DNA from: Hungatella hathewayi
Lineage (GTDB): Bacteria; Bacillota; Clostridia; Lachnospirales; Lachnospiraceae
Assembly (NCBI GenBank): GCA_025149285.1
Contig: CP102274.1
Span: forward strand, 5,544,001 to 5,608,000
Direction of reading: 5' to 3'
DNA length: 64,000 bases
Shown: in pieces, positions 1 through 8,175 of the stretch
How positions within the stretch are numbered: the stretch's first letter is position 1
Layout: each line of letters opens with the position of its first letter
Program-made: the position numbers and the translations under genes
The notes under the pieces: model-generated
What the model saw: the letters and a program-made list of their open reading frames with translations, nothing else
What the model was told of the DNA's origin: nothing
The model's database searches: none

Positions 1-924
1 GATGGTTTCAAACACCGGACCGTCGTCTGTGATCTCCACAATCTGCTTTCCAAACTCGAACGCCGCGCCATCCAGCCTGGCATAAGCGGTTTCATGTTCA
101 CTGGCATTGCTCACAAGCCCTCTCGCATAGAGCGTTACCTCACGGGCACCGTGACGGATCACGGTACGGGCCACGTCCATGGCCGAATTCCCCATACCGA
201 TGACTGCAACCCGCTCTCCCAAGTCATAGGCATCCGGATTCGCCAGATAGTCGATGGCATAGTGTACATTTCCCAGAGACTCTCCCTTTACCCCCAGTGT
301 CTTCGGTCTCCAGACGCCTGTTCCGATAAAGATACTTTCGTACCCGTCCCGGAACAGGTCTTTAATTTCCAGCGCCGTGCCGATGGCCGTGTTGGGCCTG
401 ATCTTTACGCCGATCTCCAGAAGCTTCTTTTTATAGCGGTCCAGAATTGTCTTCGGCAGGCGGAACGCAGGGATTCCATACTGCAGTACGCCTCCGATTT
501 TATCCTTTGAATCGAAGATGGTAACGCTGTAACCCTTTTTCGTCAGCAGAATGGCGATGGTAATTCCGGCCGGTCCAGCGCCGATAACCGCAACCTTCTT
601 TCCGTTTTTCGGCTGACATTCGATCTTCATTTTATCAAAAATCGTATCGGATACATAGTTTTCAATGCTGCTGATATGAACCGGCTGCCCTTTTCTGCCG
701 AGTATGCAGTGGCCCTCGCACTGATTCTCGTGATTGCAGACCAGTGAGCAGACTAAGGACATGGGATTATTGGCAAATACCATATCTCCCGCCCGGTTTA
801 AATCACCTTCCTTAAACGCTTCGATCATCTTCGGAATCGGTGTGTGAATCGGGCACCCCTGCTGGCACAACGGCTTCTTGCAGTTTAAACATCTGTTAGC
901 TTCATCAATTACATGGACAGCCAT
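1..924 (-). CDS. GltD-like NAD(P)H/FAD oxidoreductase with N-terminal Fe-S domain (C-terminus outside window)
   Basis: The first 308 codons are present and the frame stays open to the window edge. The start ATG follows GAAAGGAAGGG with normal spacing. The N-terminus carries a cysteine cluster (C12, C15, C20, C24) and a second one about 40 residues later (CSLVCNHENQCEGHC), as in the Fe-S domain of glutamate synthase small subunits. A GAGPAG dinucleotide-binding motif (FAD) lies near residue 113 and GMGNSAMDVA (NAD(P)H) near residue 250. The family passes electrons from NAD(P)H through FAD to an Fe-S partner. It may be a glutamate synthase small subunit, a PreT-like dihydropyrimidine dehydrogenase subunit or a stand-alone paralogue. 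No large subunit is visible, so the partner and substrate are unknown. Confidence 0.85.
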   Translation of the reverse strand, partial: MAVHVIDEANRCLNCKKPLCQQGCPIHTPIPKMIEAFKEGDLNRAGDMVFANNPMSLVCSLVCNHENQCEGHCILGRKGQPVHISSIENYVSDTIFDKMKIECQPKNGKKVAVIGAGPAGITIAILLTKKGYSVTIFDSKDKIGGVLQYGIPAFRLPKTILDRYKKKLLEIGVKIRPNTAIGTALEIKDLFRDGYESIFIGTGVWRPKTLGVKGESLGNVHYAIDYLANPDAYDLGERVAVIGMGNSAMDVARTVIRHGAREVTLYARGLVSNASEHETAYARLDGAAFEFGKQIVEITDDGPVFETI

Positions 925-964
925 GATAATCCCTTCCTTTCGCTGTTTGGAACACTACTGTATT

Positions 965-974
965 TTGTATACAA
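965..974. promoter_or_regulatory. Palindromic operator candidate TTGTATACAA
   Basis: A perfect 10-bp palindrome sits about 8 to 17 bases downstream of the predicted start of transcription for the GltD-like gene, a natural repressor position. TTGTATACAA-type sites are commonly used by GntR-family regulators. No GntR gene is in the window, so the regulator is unknown. Confidence 0.4.
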
Positions 975-988
975 TTATTTTTGTCCTC

Positions 989-1017
989 ATCATAGCACAA
1001 AGGAAACCAGGAATCAA
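989..1017 (-). promoter_or_regulatory. Sigma-A promoter of the GltD-like gene
   Basis: Read on the minus strand this is TTGATT, a 17-base spacer, then TATGAT, placed 65 bases before the start codon of the GltD-like gene. Both hexamers are close to consensus. Confidence 0.6.
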
Positions 1018-1053
1018 TATTCCGTCCTCATGTATGTAAAAAAATAAAATGGA

Positions 1054-1929
1054 TCAGCCTTTCTTATCTCCCCAGATTACAGCCACTACGGCACAGAGAA
1101 TTCCGCCGATGGGGTAGACGATCCATGCGCTCCGGAACATATCCCAGACCAGTCCGAAATAAAGGAAGACCGCGGTAGCCAGAAGCATGATGACGCCGGA
1201 CGCCTTTCCCACGATCGCATTCCCCTTCTCTCTGCTCCCGTCATGGCGTTTATTATATTCCTCCACCTCGTACTTTTCCTTCTGAAGTCCAAAATACACA
1301 AACATACCCACCGCAACGGTGACACAGACCAGGAAAAATCCGCCGGAAAGCTGCTCCTTTAATGGAAAGCTCATAGAATCCACTGCGATATTCACACAGA
1401 TTCCAAACAAAATCAGGCATACAGCGGCAGCGATGGCAATACCAAATCTTCTGGTAAAACCGGATCGCTCTTCTTCCGAATAGAAATCCTGAATATGAGG
1501 ATATTTTTTTTCGAAGGCTTCTTTATTAATGCCGCTTACAATCATCACTGCCACAGCCACGCCTGCCGCTGCGATCAGAAAGACTGCCAGAATATCCTCA
1601 TGAACGAGCCCATCCAGAAACGCCATCAGCGTGACCGCTGCCAGAATCAGAGTTATGCTGCCTGTGATTCGACAGGAGAATCCGTTCATAAAGCGGTCGT
1701 ATCCCGCCGCATCCGCCTGGTCCTCCAGCGTTAAATCTCCCTTGACCAGGGAGTCCATGTCGCAGTGAAACATATCACAGATGATTAACAGCTTCTCCAT
1801 CTCCGGATAGGATTGTCCCGACTCCCATTTGGAAACCGCCTGCCGCGACACCTCCAGCTGCTCTGCCAGTTGTTCCTGCGTCATATTATTTCTTTTTCTC
1901 AACACTTGTAAATTATCAGAAAAACTCAT
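1054..1929 (-). CDS. XRE-family membrane-anchored transcriptional regulator
   Basis: This 291-aa protein has a Cro/CI helix-turn-helix at about residues 7 to 62 (TQEQLAEQLEVSRQAVSKWE is the recognition region). About six hydrophobic, probably membrane-spanning segments follow between residues 85 and 288. A soluble DNA-binding head on a membrane tail is common in Clostridia, often near transporters or stress genes; the signal sensed is unknown. The start codon follows ACAGGAGGAAG at good spacing. It is a single gene, upstream of but not obviously co-transcribed with the GltD-like gene, which has its own promoter. Its targets cannot be read from the sequence. Confidence 0.8.
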   Translation of the reverse strand: MSFSDNLQVLRKRNNMTQEQLAEQLEVSRQAVSKWESGQSYPEMEKLLIICDMFHCDMDSLVKGDLTLEDQADAAGYDRFMNGFSCRITGSITLILAAVTLMAFLDGLVHEDILAVFLIAAAGVAVAVMIVSGINKEAFEKKYPHIQDFYSEEERSGFTRRFGIAIAAAVCLILFGICVNIAVDSMSFPLKEQLSGGFFLVCVTVAVGMFVYFGLQKEKYEVEEYNKRHDGSREKGNAIVGKASGVIMLLATAVFLYFGLVWDMFRSAWIVYPIGGILCAVVAVIWGDKKG

Positions 1930-2130
1930 ACATACTTCCTCCTGTAGGATATATTTTATGGTTTTATTCTACAGTTGCACAGGCGCTACTTCCACCAACC
2001 TGGCGTAGCATTCCGTTTTCTTCACGCTACCTGCGGTTGCATCCCTTATTTTACGCGGTTTTCCATAACATTGGCTGGCCGAATCATAAGTCTTCCCCAT
2101 TCACCTGCGGCATCGTGTAATCGCACAAAA

Positions 2131-2177
2131 GCCGGCCGCATGGTCTGACTTTGGGCAGACTGAAACCTGCGGCCGGC
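2131..2177 (-). terminator. Rho-independent terminator after the amidohydrolase gene
   Basis: A 10-bp GC-rich stem (GCCGGCCGCA with TGCGGCCGGC) encloses a nested GTCTG/CAGAC stem. On the minus strand it is followed by TTTTG. It starts 22 bases after the stop of the gene ending at 2200. The rest of the 1930-2199 gap shows only short GCTAC/GTAGC repeats with no clear role. Confidence 0.7.
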
Positions 2178-2199
2178 CTCCGTAAGGATAGCCATTCCC

Positions 2200-3813
2200 T
2201 TATCGTCTGAAGATTGTCTCTCCTGATTTTATCGTTTCAAGAACTTTTATTTCTCTGATCTCTTCTTTCGGAACCGTGAGGGGATTTCTTTCCAGCACTG
2301 CAAAATCCGCTGTCTTCCCAACCTCAATGCTTCCCTTTTTATCCTCTTCGAAGATCTGATACGCTCCGTTCAGCGTCACAGCTTTCAGTGCCTCCATCAC
2401 AGTGATGGTCTGCTCCTGTCCCAGCACACGGCCTTTTTCCGTCTTCCGGTTTACGGCATTGTGTACAGCGCCCATTACGTCGGGCGGAGCTACCGGGCTG
2501 TCCTGGTGAAGCGTAAAGGAAACCCCATGCTTCAGGGCCGAACGGGCCGGGCTGATACGCTCTGCCCTCTCCGGTCCCAGCACAGACTCGTAATGGTAGT
2601 CTCCCCAGTAATACACATGGTCCAGGAAAAAGCTGGCCACCATGCCGATCTCCTTCATCCGTGCCAGCTGGTCCTCCCGGACGGTCTGGCAGTGGATGAC
2701 CACCGGGCGCAGATCCCTGTCACTCCCTGTCTCCTCCAGTACCGACTGATAGCATCGGATCATCTGCTCAATCGCTTCATCCCCGTTGGCATGCACGTTG
2801 ATCTGCCAGCGGTTCTTTACGCAGGTACGCATCATGTCCATTACGTACGCTTCCGACTGCACCGGAAAGCCCCGGTAATCCGGCTGTTCACCGTCCGGAA
2901 CCACGTAGTACGGTTCCGACAGCCAGGCCGTCTTCCCCTGAGGAGATCCGTCCAGAAACAGCTTTACTCCAGCGGGACGGAGATGGTGCTCATAGCCCTT
3001 TGCCGCAAGCGCTTCCGGCCCCGGTCCTGTCAGCAACTGATCCGCCAGCTCCGGTGCGAGATACATGACCACATCGTTTTTTAGAAGTCCCATGGCAGCG
3101 GCACCTTTTAAGAGCTGGTACTGCCCTTCCGGAACCTTTCCGTCGTGAACGGTGGTCAGGCCGTAGGAAGCGTACAGCTTTGAGGCATCACCTACCGCTT
3201 TCACCACCTCCTCGGGAGCCGGCCCCTGCATCTCCCCGTTTTTCCCGAGAAACGCCTGTTCCTTCAAAAGCCCTGCAGGCTCCACCACACCACCCTGCGG
3301 GACTTTAAAATGTTCTCCTGTGTACCCTAAAAGCTCCATCCCCTTCGTGTTCACCACGCATAAATGGCCGGAAATATGAGCCGCCGCGACGGGAATTTCC
3401 GTACTCACGCGGTCTAAATCCTCCTTTGTGGGATGGGCGCCTTCCGGGAATACGCTGTTGTCATATCCCATTCCCATCAGCCACTGGCCGGGCCTCAGCG
3501 AATGCGTCTCCAGAAATCCCTTCAGCTCCCGCACAACGTCCTCCACGCAGTTGCAGGGACCGAGGGGCGACGGTTTTAAGTTGGCGACCAGCAGCTGGTA
3601 TGCCACTGCGCTCAAATGAGAATGCCCGTCAATAAAGCCCGGAAGAACCGTGTGGCCCTCCATATCCCGGAGCATGCCGTCCGGAGCCAGTTTTCTCATC
3701 TCCTCCAGCGTACCGGTTCCGCCGATCACACCGTCCCGGATCAGCACTGCCTCGGGTTCCGGCCGGTTCTCAGCCATTGTCAGAAATGTTCCATGGTACA
3801 GGATTTTATCCAT
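2200..3813 (-). CDS. YtcJ-like metal-dependent amidohydrolase
   Basis: This 537-aa protein matches the amidohydrolase-3/YtcJ family in length. Visible metal and active-site elements are the HxH pair (DGHSHLS, H64 and H66), a later VHANGDEA histidine, VIHCQT, and an aspartate in TLHQDSPVAPPD. The family hydrolyses amide or similar bonds in small molecules, but most members have no known substrate. No signal peptide is seen, so it is probably cytoplasmic. The start ATG follows GGATTGAGGTG. It lies 18 bases downstream of apt on the same strand and may share that transcript, without an obvious functional link. Confidence 0.85.
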   Translation of the reverse strand: MDKILYHGTFLTMAENRPEPEAVLIRDGVIGGTGTLEEMRKLAPDGMLRDMEGHTVLPGFIDGHSHLSAVAYQLLVANLKPSPLGPCNCVEDVVRELKGFLETHSLRPGQWLMGMGYDNSVFPEGAHPTKEDLDRVSTEIPVAAAHISGHLCVVNTKGMELLGYTGEHFKVPQGGVVEPAGLLKEQAFLGKNGEMQGPAPEEVVKAVGDASKLYASYGLTTVHDGKVPEGQYQLLKGAAAMGLLKNDVVMYLAPELADQLLTGPGPEALAAKGYEHHLRPAGVKLFLDGSPQGKTAWLSEPYYVVPDGEQPDYRGFPVQSEAYVMDMMRTCVKNRWQINVHANGDEAIEQMIRCYQSVLEETGSDRDLRPVVIHCQTVREDQLARMKEIGMVASFFLDHVYYWGDYHYESVLGPERAERISPARSALKHGVSFTLHQDSPVAPPDVMGAVHNAVNRKTEKGRVLGQEQTITVMEALKAVTLNGAYQIFEEDKKGSIEVGKTADFAVLERNPLTVPKEEIREIKVLETIKSGETIFRR

Positions 3814-3831
3814 TCTCTACACCTCAATCCT

Positions 3832-4356
3832 TTAGTTTCCCTCGTAGGCAATCAGAGATTCCACATCGTACCCTTTTAATTTTTCTCTTCCGTTCAAGCC
3901 CTTTAATTCCATGATAAAGCAGATCTTTACCACTTCTCCGCCCATCTCCTTCACAAGCCTGATGATGGCCTCGATCGTTCCGCCTGTAGCGATTAAATCA
4001 TCAATGATAACGACCTTCTGGCCCGGCTGAATGGAATCCCTGTGCATTTCGATGGTGGCCTGGCCGTATTCCAGTTCATAATCAGCGGAAATGACCTCTC
4101 TCGGAAGCTTTCCCTTCTTTCTCACCGGAACAAATCCCTTATGCTCCGCGTAAGCAACCGGAACGCCGAAGATAAACCCTCTCGACTCCGGTCCGACTAC
4201 CACATCGTAATCCACATCCTTTAACATACCGCGCACGCCGTCGACCGCCAGAGACAGCCCGTCCGCATCCTGAAGAATGGTCGTGACATCACGGAAAATA
4301 ATGCCCGGCTCCGGAAAATCGGGGATACTTGTTACGTAATCTTCTAATTTTTTCAT
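3832..4356 (-). CDS. apt: Adenine phosphoribosyltransferase
   Basis: The protein has 174 aa, the usual Apt length. It converts adenine and PRPP to AMP for purine salvage in the cytoplasm. The PRPP-binding signature VVIIDDLIATGGT is at residues 115-127. The N-terminal SIPDFPEPGIIFRDVT stretch is typical of Apt and separates it from xanthine or hypoxanthine enzymes. The start follows GACGAGGTAAAAAGGT. The leader upstream carries its own promoter and, between promoter and gene, a terminator-like hairpin, which may attenuate apt. Confidence 0.95.
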   Translation of the reverse strand: MKKLEDYVTSIPDFPEPGIIFRDVTTILQDADGLSLAVDGVRGMLKDVDYDVVVGPESRGFIFGVPVAYAEHKGFVPVRKKGKLPREVISADYELEYGQATIEMHRDSIQPGQKVVIIDDLIATGGTIEAIIRLVKEMGGEVVKICFIMELKGLNGREKLKGYDVESLIAYEGN

Positions 4357-4430
4357 ACCTTTTTACCTCGTCTTTATAGTTTGTAATTTTATTTTTTTCA
4401 TACATCATAAAGTATGGGCTTTCAGCCAAA

Positions 4431-4466
4431 CACAAAAACAGCCGGAAACCTCGAGCAGTTTCCGGC
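4431..4466 (-). terminator. Terminator hairpin in the apt leader (possible attenuator)
   Basis: On the minus strand a 9-bp stem (GCCGGAAAC with GTTTCCGGC, 8-base loop) is followed by TGTTTTTGTG. It can end transcripts of the upstream TM2 gene. It also lies downstream of a good promoter (4504-4532) and upstream of apt, so transcripts from that promoter must pass it to reach apt. Confidence 0.65.
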
Positions 4467-4503
4467 AGCGTTCCGAATCTTCTTTGCTCTTTTCGGCCCT
4501 TCC

Positions 4504-4532
4504 ATTATAACACAGGCACGCAAAGAAATCAG
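4504..4532 (-). promoter_or_regulatory. Promoter upstream of apt
   Basis: On the minus strand: CTGATT, 17 bases, TATAAT. The predicted transcript starts near 4497, giving a leader of about 140 bases. Its first part can pair CCGAA with TTCGG before the 4441-4466 terminator hairpin. Confidence 0.55.
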
Positions 4533-4571
4533 TCTGTTTTTTCTTTTGTTTTGCTTTTTCCTCTATAACGG

Positions 4572-4946
4572 TTACAGAAGCATTCTTCCCTGCTCGTCTG
4601 CCTTCATTGGCAGCGCAATCATTAAGTCAATCAGTGTCATTGCAAACGGAATTCCGGTCCAGCAAAACAGCAGATAGATAACACCCAGGGCATACTGCTT
4701 CGTATAAAACCGATGACCGCCGGCCCAGCCCAGACACAGGGCCAAAAGGAGATATTTTTTTCGGAATACGGGCACCGGCTGTCTGGTTCCGGCATGATTG
4801 GCGATAAAGTCACCAATCCGGACCCACCATCTCGGCTTATCCTCAATTCCGTACTCCTTTTTCAGAGCGGCCATCTCCTCTTCCAGAGCAATCATCTTTT
4901 TGGGATCCACGTAATCCGGATCGTCCTGTTTTCTTCTTTTTCCCAT
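4572..4946 (-). CDS. TM2 domain membrane protein
   Basis: The preferred start (MGKRRKQ) follows AGGAGGTAAAATA directly, giving 124 aa; an upstream ATG 11 codons earlier lacks a ribosome site. A charged N-terminal half (residues 1-60) is followed by the TM2 domain: two hydrophobic helices joined by a short turn with the family's GGHRFYTKQYALGVIYLL core. TM2 proteins are small inner-membrane proteins of unknown biochemical role. The gene lies between a sugar-catabolism operon and apt and may end at the hairpin at 4441-4466. Confidence 0.8.
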   Translation of the reverse strand: MGKRRKQDDPDYVDPKKMIALEEEMAALKKEYGIEDKPRWWVRIGDFIANHAGTRQPVPVFRKKYLLLALCLGWAGGHRFYTKQYALGVIYLLFCWTGIPFAMTLIDLMIALPMKADEQGRMLL

Positions 4947-5011
4947 TATTTTACCTCCTGCCGCCGAAAGCCGCTTCATTCCGCCTTAATCCCTGATCAG
5001 TCTTCGCCCGC

Positions 5012-5878
5012 TTAATCCAGTAAAAACCAGTCGGAATACCCCATTTTCTCAAGGTTCTCTTTGCTGATTCTCAGGCTCTCAAACGGATCTCTTCCATAGG
5101 TTGTATCCTGTTCAATCAGGAAATACTCACTGCCTCCCGCAAAACCGGCTTCGATGCACTCCTTAACCGGAAGCGTTCCCTCACCGATTTCCGCAAACTC
5201 AACAATATCGGTAAAGGCAGCCATAAACGTTTTCGGATCAAACGCTCCTTCCGGCATTTTAAGCTGCCCGATGCGGTAATCCTTCAGATGAAGCAGCCGG
5301 ATTCTTCCGTCATATTTCCGGATAAATTCCACCGGATTCTCTCCGCCGCGGTGAATCCAGTGGATATCCAGCTCAAATCCCATATTCCTGGTATTGTTTT
5401 TAATAATGTCCAGCAGGTATTCCCCATCGTATTTTACAAACTCCACATGGTGGTTATGATAGTATAAATCTATGCCATGCTCTTTTAATCTTCCGGCCAT
5501 TTCATCTGCGCGTTTCACAAAATCCAGAGCCTTCTCACGGCTTCCCATGCAGGTCATCGGGAGCATGCCGATCCGCAGCATATCGCAGTTTAAAGTCTTG
5601 CAGTCCGCCACGATCTTATCAAAATCCGTGGTTAAGTATTCTCCCGGCATGCCCGGCATCATCGGCTCTACGGCCGCGCTTAAAGCGGCAATTTTAATTC
5701 CGAATTCCTCACAGGCCCTCTTCATTCCAGCCACATTCTCTTCCGTCATGGGAATCTGGGAAACCTCCACACAGTGGTATCCCAGCTCCGCACAGGCTTT
5801 TAAGGTGCCGTAAGCCCCAAGCTCTGCAATCTTATCTTTGATGGTACTCATCTGAATACCAATTAACCCTTTTTTCAT
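5012..5878 (-). CDS. Sugar phosphate isomerase/epimerase (xylose-isomerase-like TIM barrel)
   Basis: This 288-aa protein belongs to the AP-endonuclease-2/xylose isomerase-like barrel family. Candidate metal ligands are seen in YYHNHHVEF, ELDIHW, LLHLKD and, near the C-terminus, FLIEQDTTYGRD. Relatives include IolE/IolI, C-deglycosylases of the DgpC type and 3-keto-sugar lyases. It is the last gene of the cassette, 20 bases after a Gfo/Idh/MocA oxidoreductase, with GAAAGGGG before the start. That pairing suggests it acts on the oxidoreductase product, by isomerisation or by beta-elimination from a 3-keto sugar. The substrate is inferred, not visible. Confidence 0.85.
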   Translation of the reverse strand: MKKGLIGIQMSTIKDKIAELGAYGTLKACAELGYHCVEVSQIPMTEENVAGMKRACEEFGIKIAALSAAVEPMMPGMPGEYLTTDFDKIVADCKTLNCDMLRIGMLPMTCMGSREKALDFVKRADEMAGRLKEHGIDLYYHNHHVEFVKYDGEYLLDIIKNNTRNMGFELDIHWIHRGGENPVEFIRKYDGRIRLLHLKDYRIGQLKMPEGAFDPKTFMAAFTDIVEFAEIGEGTLPVKECIEAGFAGGSEYFLIEQDTTYGRDPFESLRISKENLEKMGYSDWFLLD

Positions 5879-5898
5879 GTGATATCCCCTTTCTAAAA

Positions 5899-6903
5899 TT
5901 ATAAGATGAATTTGTAAGAACCGCTCTTACCGGACTCTAAGATGGCATCAATCAGGCGGATGCTCATCTTCGCATCCTTCACCCTGATATACTCCCCTTC
6001 TCCCATTTCCAGCACTCTGTAAAATCTGTCGATTAATTTTCCATGACTGGCGCCGTAATAGAAGTGGGTTCCCGGAAATTTCCGGTCCTCAGCCAGCTTC
6101 TTTCTCCCGCCCTCCGGCAGGATCTGATACAGAATATTTTCTTCAATCCGGAACTCGCCGCGTTCCAGCTGGATGGCGATCTGAACCGCTTCATTCTTAT
6201 AATTGGCATTGGTGGCAAAGAACAGCCCTTTGGCGCCGCTTACGTAATCCAGCCGTGCAGTCACCGTATCTTCCACCTCAATGCCGTAATCCAGGATCTG
6301 GCTTACGGAGGCGTTCAGGCCTTTGATATCTCCGCCCAGATAGTACAGAAGATCAAGTGTATGGACCGACTGATTGATCATACAGCCGCCTCCCGCCGTA
6401 TCCCATCTTCCTCTCCAGGGTTTCGCGCTGTAATACTCAGCCGGACGGTACCAGGGAACGATTCCCCTCGTTCCCACCACCTGACCGTATTCGCCGCTCT
6501 CTATGATCTCTTTCAGCAGCTCCACGCTTTCATTGAGGCGGTTCTGCAGACAGATTCCGATTCGAATTTCCGGATGGGCTTCTTCCAGCCGGACAAACAG
6601 CTCTGCTTCCTCGGAATTCAAGGCAACCGGCTTTTCGCAGAAGACGTTGCACCCCATCTCCACCAGTTCTTTTGTCACCGGATAATGCAGGTAATGGGGC
6701 AGGCATACATGGACACAGTCCGGTTTTTCTTTCTCCGCCATCTCACGATAATCCGTATAAAAGGCGGCCCCTTCCGGCGCTGTTTCCTTCAGCTCCGGAT
6801 TGTTGTCGCATACCGCGCACAGAGTGATATCCGGATTTGCCTCTATGACTGGTATATGGATCTTTGAAATATCTCCCAATCCAATTACTGCAGCCTTTTT
6901 CAT
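5899..6903 (-). CDS. Gfo/Idh/MocA family oxidoreductase (first of two)
   Basis: The 334-aa protein has an N-terminal Rossmann fold (AVIGLGDISKIHIP, residues 5-18), the catalytic CEKPVALN motif with its lysine near residue 92, and GGGCMINQSVHTLDLL, which supplies the catalytic histidine. Enzymes of this family use NAD(P) to oxidise or reduce sugar hydroxyls, often at C3 with tightly bound cofactor. The GGAGG site is well placed. It lies 55 bases after a second, divergent member of the family and 20 bases before a TIM-barrel isomerase. The two oxidoreductases may act on different substrates or may oxidise and then re-reduce the same sugar. Confidence 0.9.
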   Translation of the reverse strand: MKKAAVIGLGDISKIHIPVIEANPDITLCAVCDNNPELKETAPEGAAFYTDYREMAEKEKPDCVHVCLPHYLHYPVTKELVEMGCNVFCEKPVALNSEEAELFVRLEEAHPEIRIGICLQNRLNESVELLKEIIESGEYGQVVGTRGIVPWYRPAEYYSAKPWRGRWDTAGGGCMINQSVHTLDLLYYLGGDIKGLNASVSQILDYGIEVEDTVTARLDYVSGAKGLFFATNANYKNEAVQIAIQLERGEFRIEENILYQILPEGGRKKLAEDRKFPGTHFYYGASHGKLIDRFYRVLEMGEGEYIRVKDAKMSIRLIDAILESGKSGSYKFIL

Positions 6904-6958
6904 CTTTCTTCCTCCATTTCTGCGAAAGCGCGCCGGCTGTCGAACCGGCGCCTTTCAA

Positions 6959-8155
6959 CTAACGGGTTGGAAATTTGCCTTCTGCGGCAATCTTCCTGTT
7001 CAGCTCTTCCAGATACAGGTCTTCATCGACCGGCATATCCACTTCCCTGCCCAGCCAGCTGGAAAGCAGGGTAGCATTGGCTAAGTTTACACCATTGATG
7101 CCGTCGGAGCCCGGTGCCAGCAGAGGAGTTCCCTCCACCATATGGCATGCAAAGTTCTCCATGACAGTCATGTGCTGTACGCCCCAGCCATCTGTATTCT
7201 CAAAGGTTTCCACAGTGTACAGGCCGCCGTCTGCTCCTGCAGCATTCCCCTGTGTCAATTTTACCAGTTCCATCATGGACATCGTGCGGTTTAACTCGTC
7301 TTCATTTTTTTTCAGACGATAAACCGTCGCTGTCCGGCTGTCCTCCACGACAATCTTTCCACCGTCCAAGTCGATCTCCAGACGGTCTGTACCGATGGGA
7401 TCATGGGTACAGGTGACAAAGCTTCCCGTAGCTCCGTTGGGATACTCGGTAACGATAGTGACATCATTCTCCACAATAATGTCTCTGTGATCCCCATAGA
7501 TGCACTTTGCGTATACCCTGTTCGGTACGCCGCAGATCCACTGCCACAGATCCAGCTGATGAGGCGCCTGGTTTACCAGGACGCCGCCGCCCTCTCCTCC
7601 CCAGGTTGCGCGCCAGTCACTCTGACGGTAATAGCTGTCCGGACGCCACCAGGAATTGATGATCCAGTTGGAACGGCGGATCTGGCCCAGTTCGCCGGAC
7701 TCCACAATCGCCTTCACACGCTGATACAGCTTGTTCGTACGCTGATTAAACATGATGCCGAAGGGAACCTCCGGATGAGCCGCCGCACACTCATTCATCT
7801 CACGAACTGACTTGGCGTATACGCCTGCCGGTTTTTCAACGAGAACAGCCACTCCCCTCTCCAGACAGTAAATCGCAATCTCTGTGTGCAGATAGTGAGG
7901 AACGGTCGTCACCACCGCATCAACCGTGCCGGAATTCACAAGATCCTTCCAGTCTTTAAAAAATGGCGTCTCCGGATATTTTTCTTTACACATGGCTTCC
8001 TTCGCAGGGTCTGTATCACACAGCGCACCGAGCGCGCAGTGAGGAGGGCACTCCGGTGCGGGCATACCCGGAAAACCGCCTCTGCCCGTTAAAAATCCGG
8101 CGTATGCACCGCCCTGAGCTCCGATACCAATCAGTCCAAATCTTACCTTATTCAT
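6959..8155 (-). CDS. Gfo/Idh/MocA family oxidoreductase (second of two)
   Basis: The start is set at the ATG at 8155, because AGAGAGG lies 9 bases upstream; an in-frame TTG three codons earlier is too close to it. The protein has 398 aa, longer than its neighbour. It shows a Rossmann motif (FGLIGIGAQGG), the catalytic VEKPAGVY motif and GGGVLVNQAPHQLDLWQW with the catalytic histidine. NQAPHQLDLWQW-type members are frequent among sugar 3-dehydrogenases, though this alone does not fix the substrate. It is probably co-transcribed with the GPH symporter and isomerases on both sides. Confidence 0.9.
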   Translation of the reverse strand: MNKVRFGLIGIGAQGGAYAGFLTGRGGFPGMPAPECPPHCALGALCDTDPAKEAMCKEKYPETPFFKDWKDLVNSGTVDAVVTTVPHYLHTEIAIYCLERGVAVLVEKPAGVYAKSVREMNECAAAHPEVPFGIMFNQRTNKLYQRVKAIVESGELGQIRRSNWIINSWWRPDSYYRQSDWRATWGGEGGGVLVNQAPHQLDLWQWICGVPNRVYAKCIYGDHRDIIVENDVTIVTEYPNGATGSFVTCTHDPIGTDRLEIDLDGGKIVVEDSRTATVYRLKKNEDELNRTMSMMELVKLTQGNAAGADGGLYTVETFENTDGWGVQHMTVMENFACHMVEGTPLLAPGSDGINGVNLANATLLSSWLGREVDMPVDEDLYLEELNRKIAAEGKFPTR

Positions 8156-8175
8156 ATGCAGCAACCTCTCTTTCT

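Noticed and set aside
94..510. Plus-strand frame of 138 codons inside the GltD-like gene
   Set aside because: It is antisense to a well-supported flavoprotein gene, lacks a ribosome site, and its translation resembles no protein.
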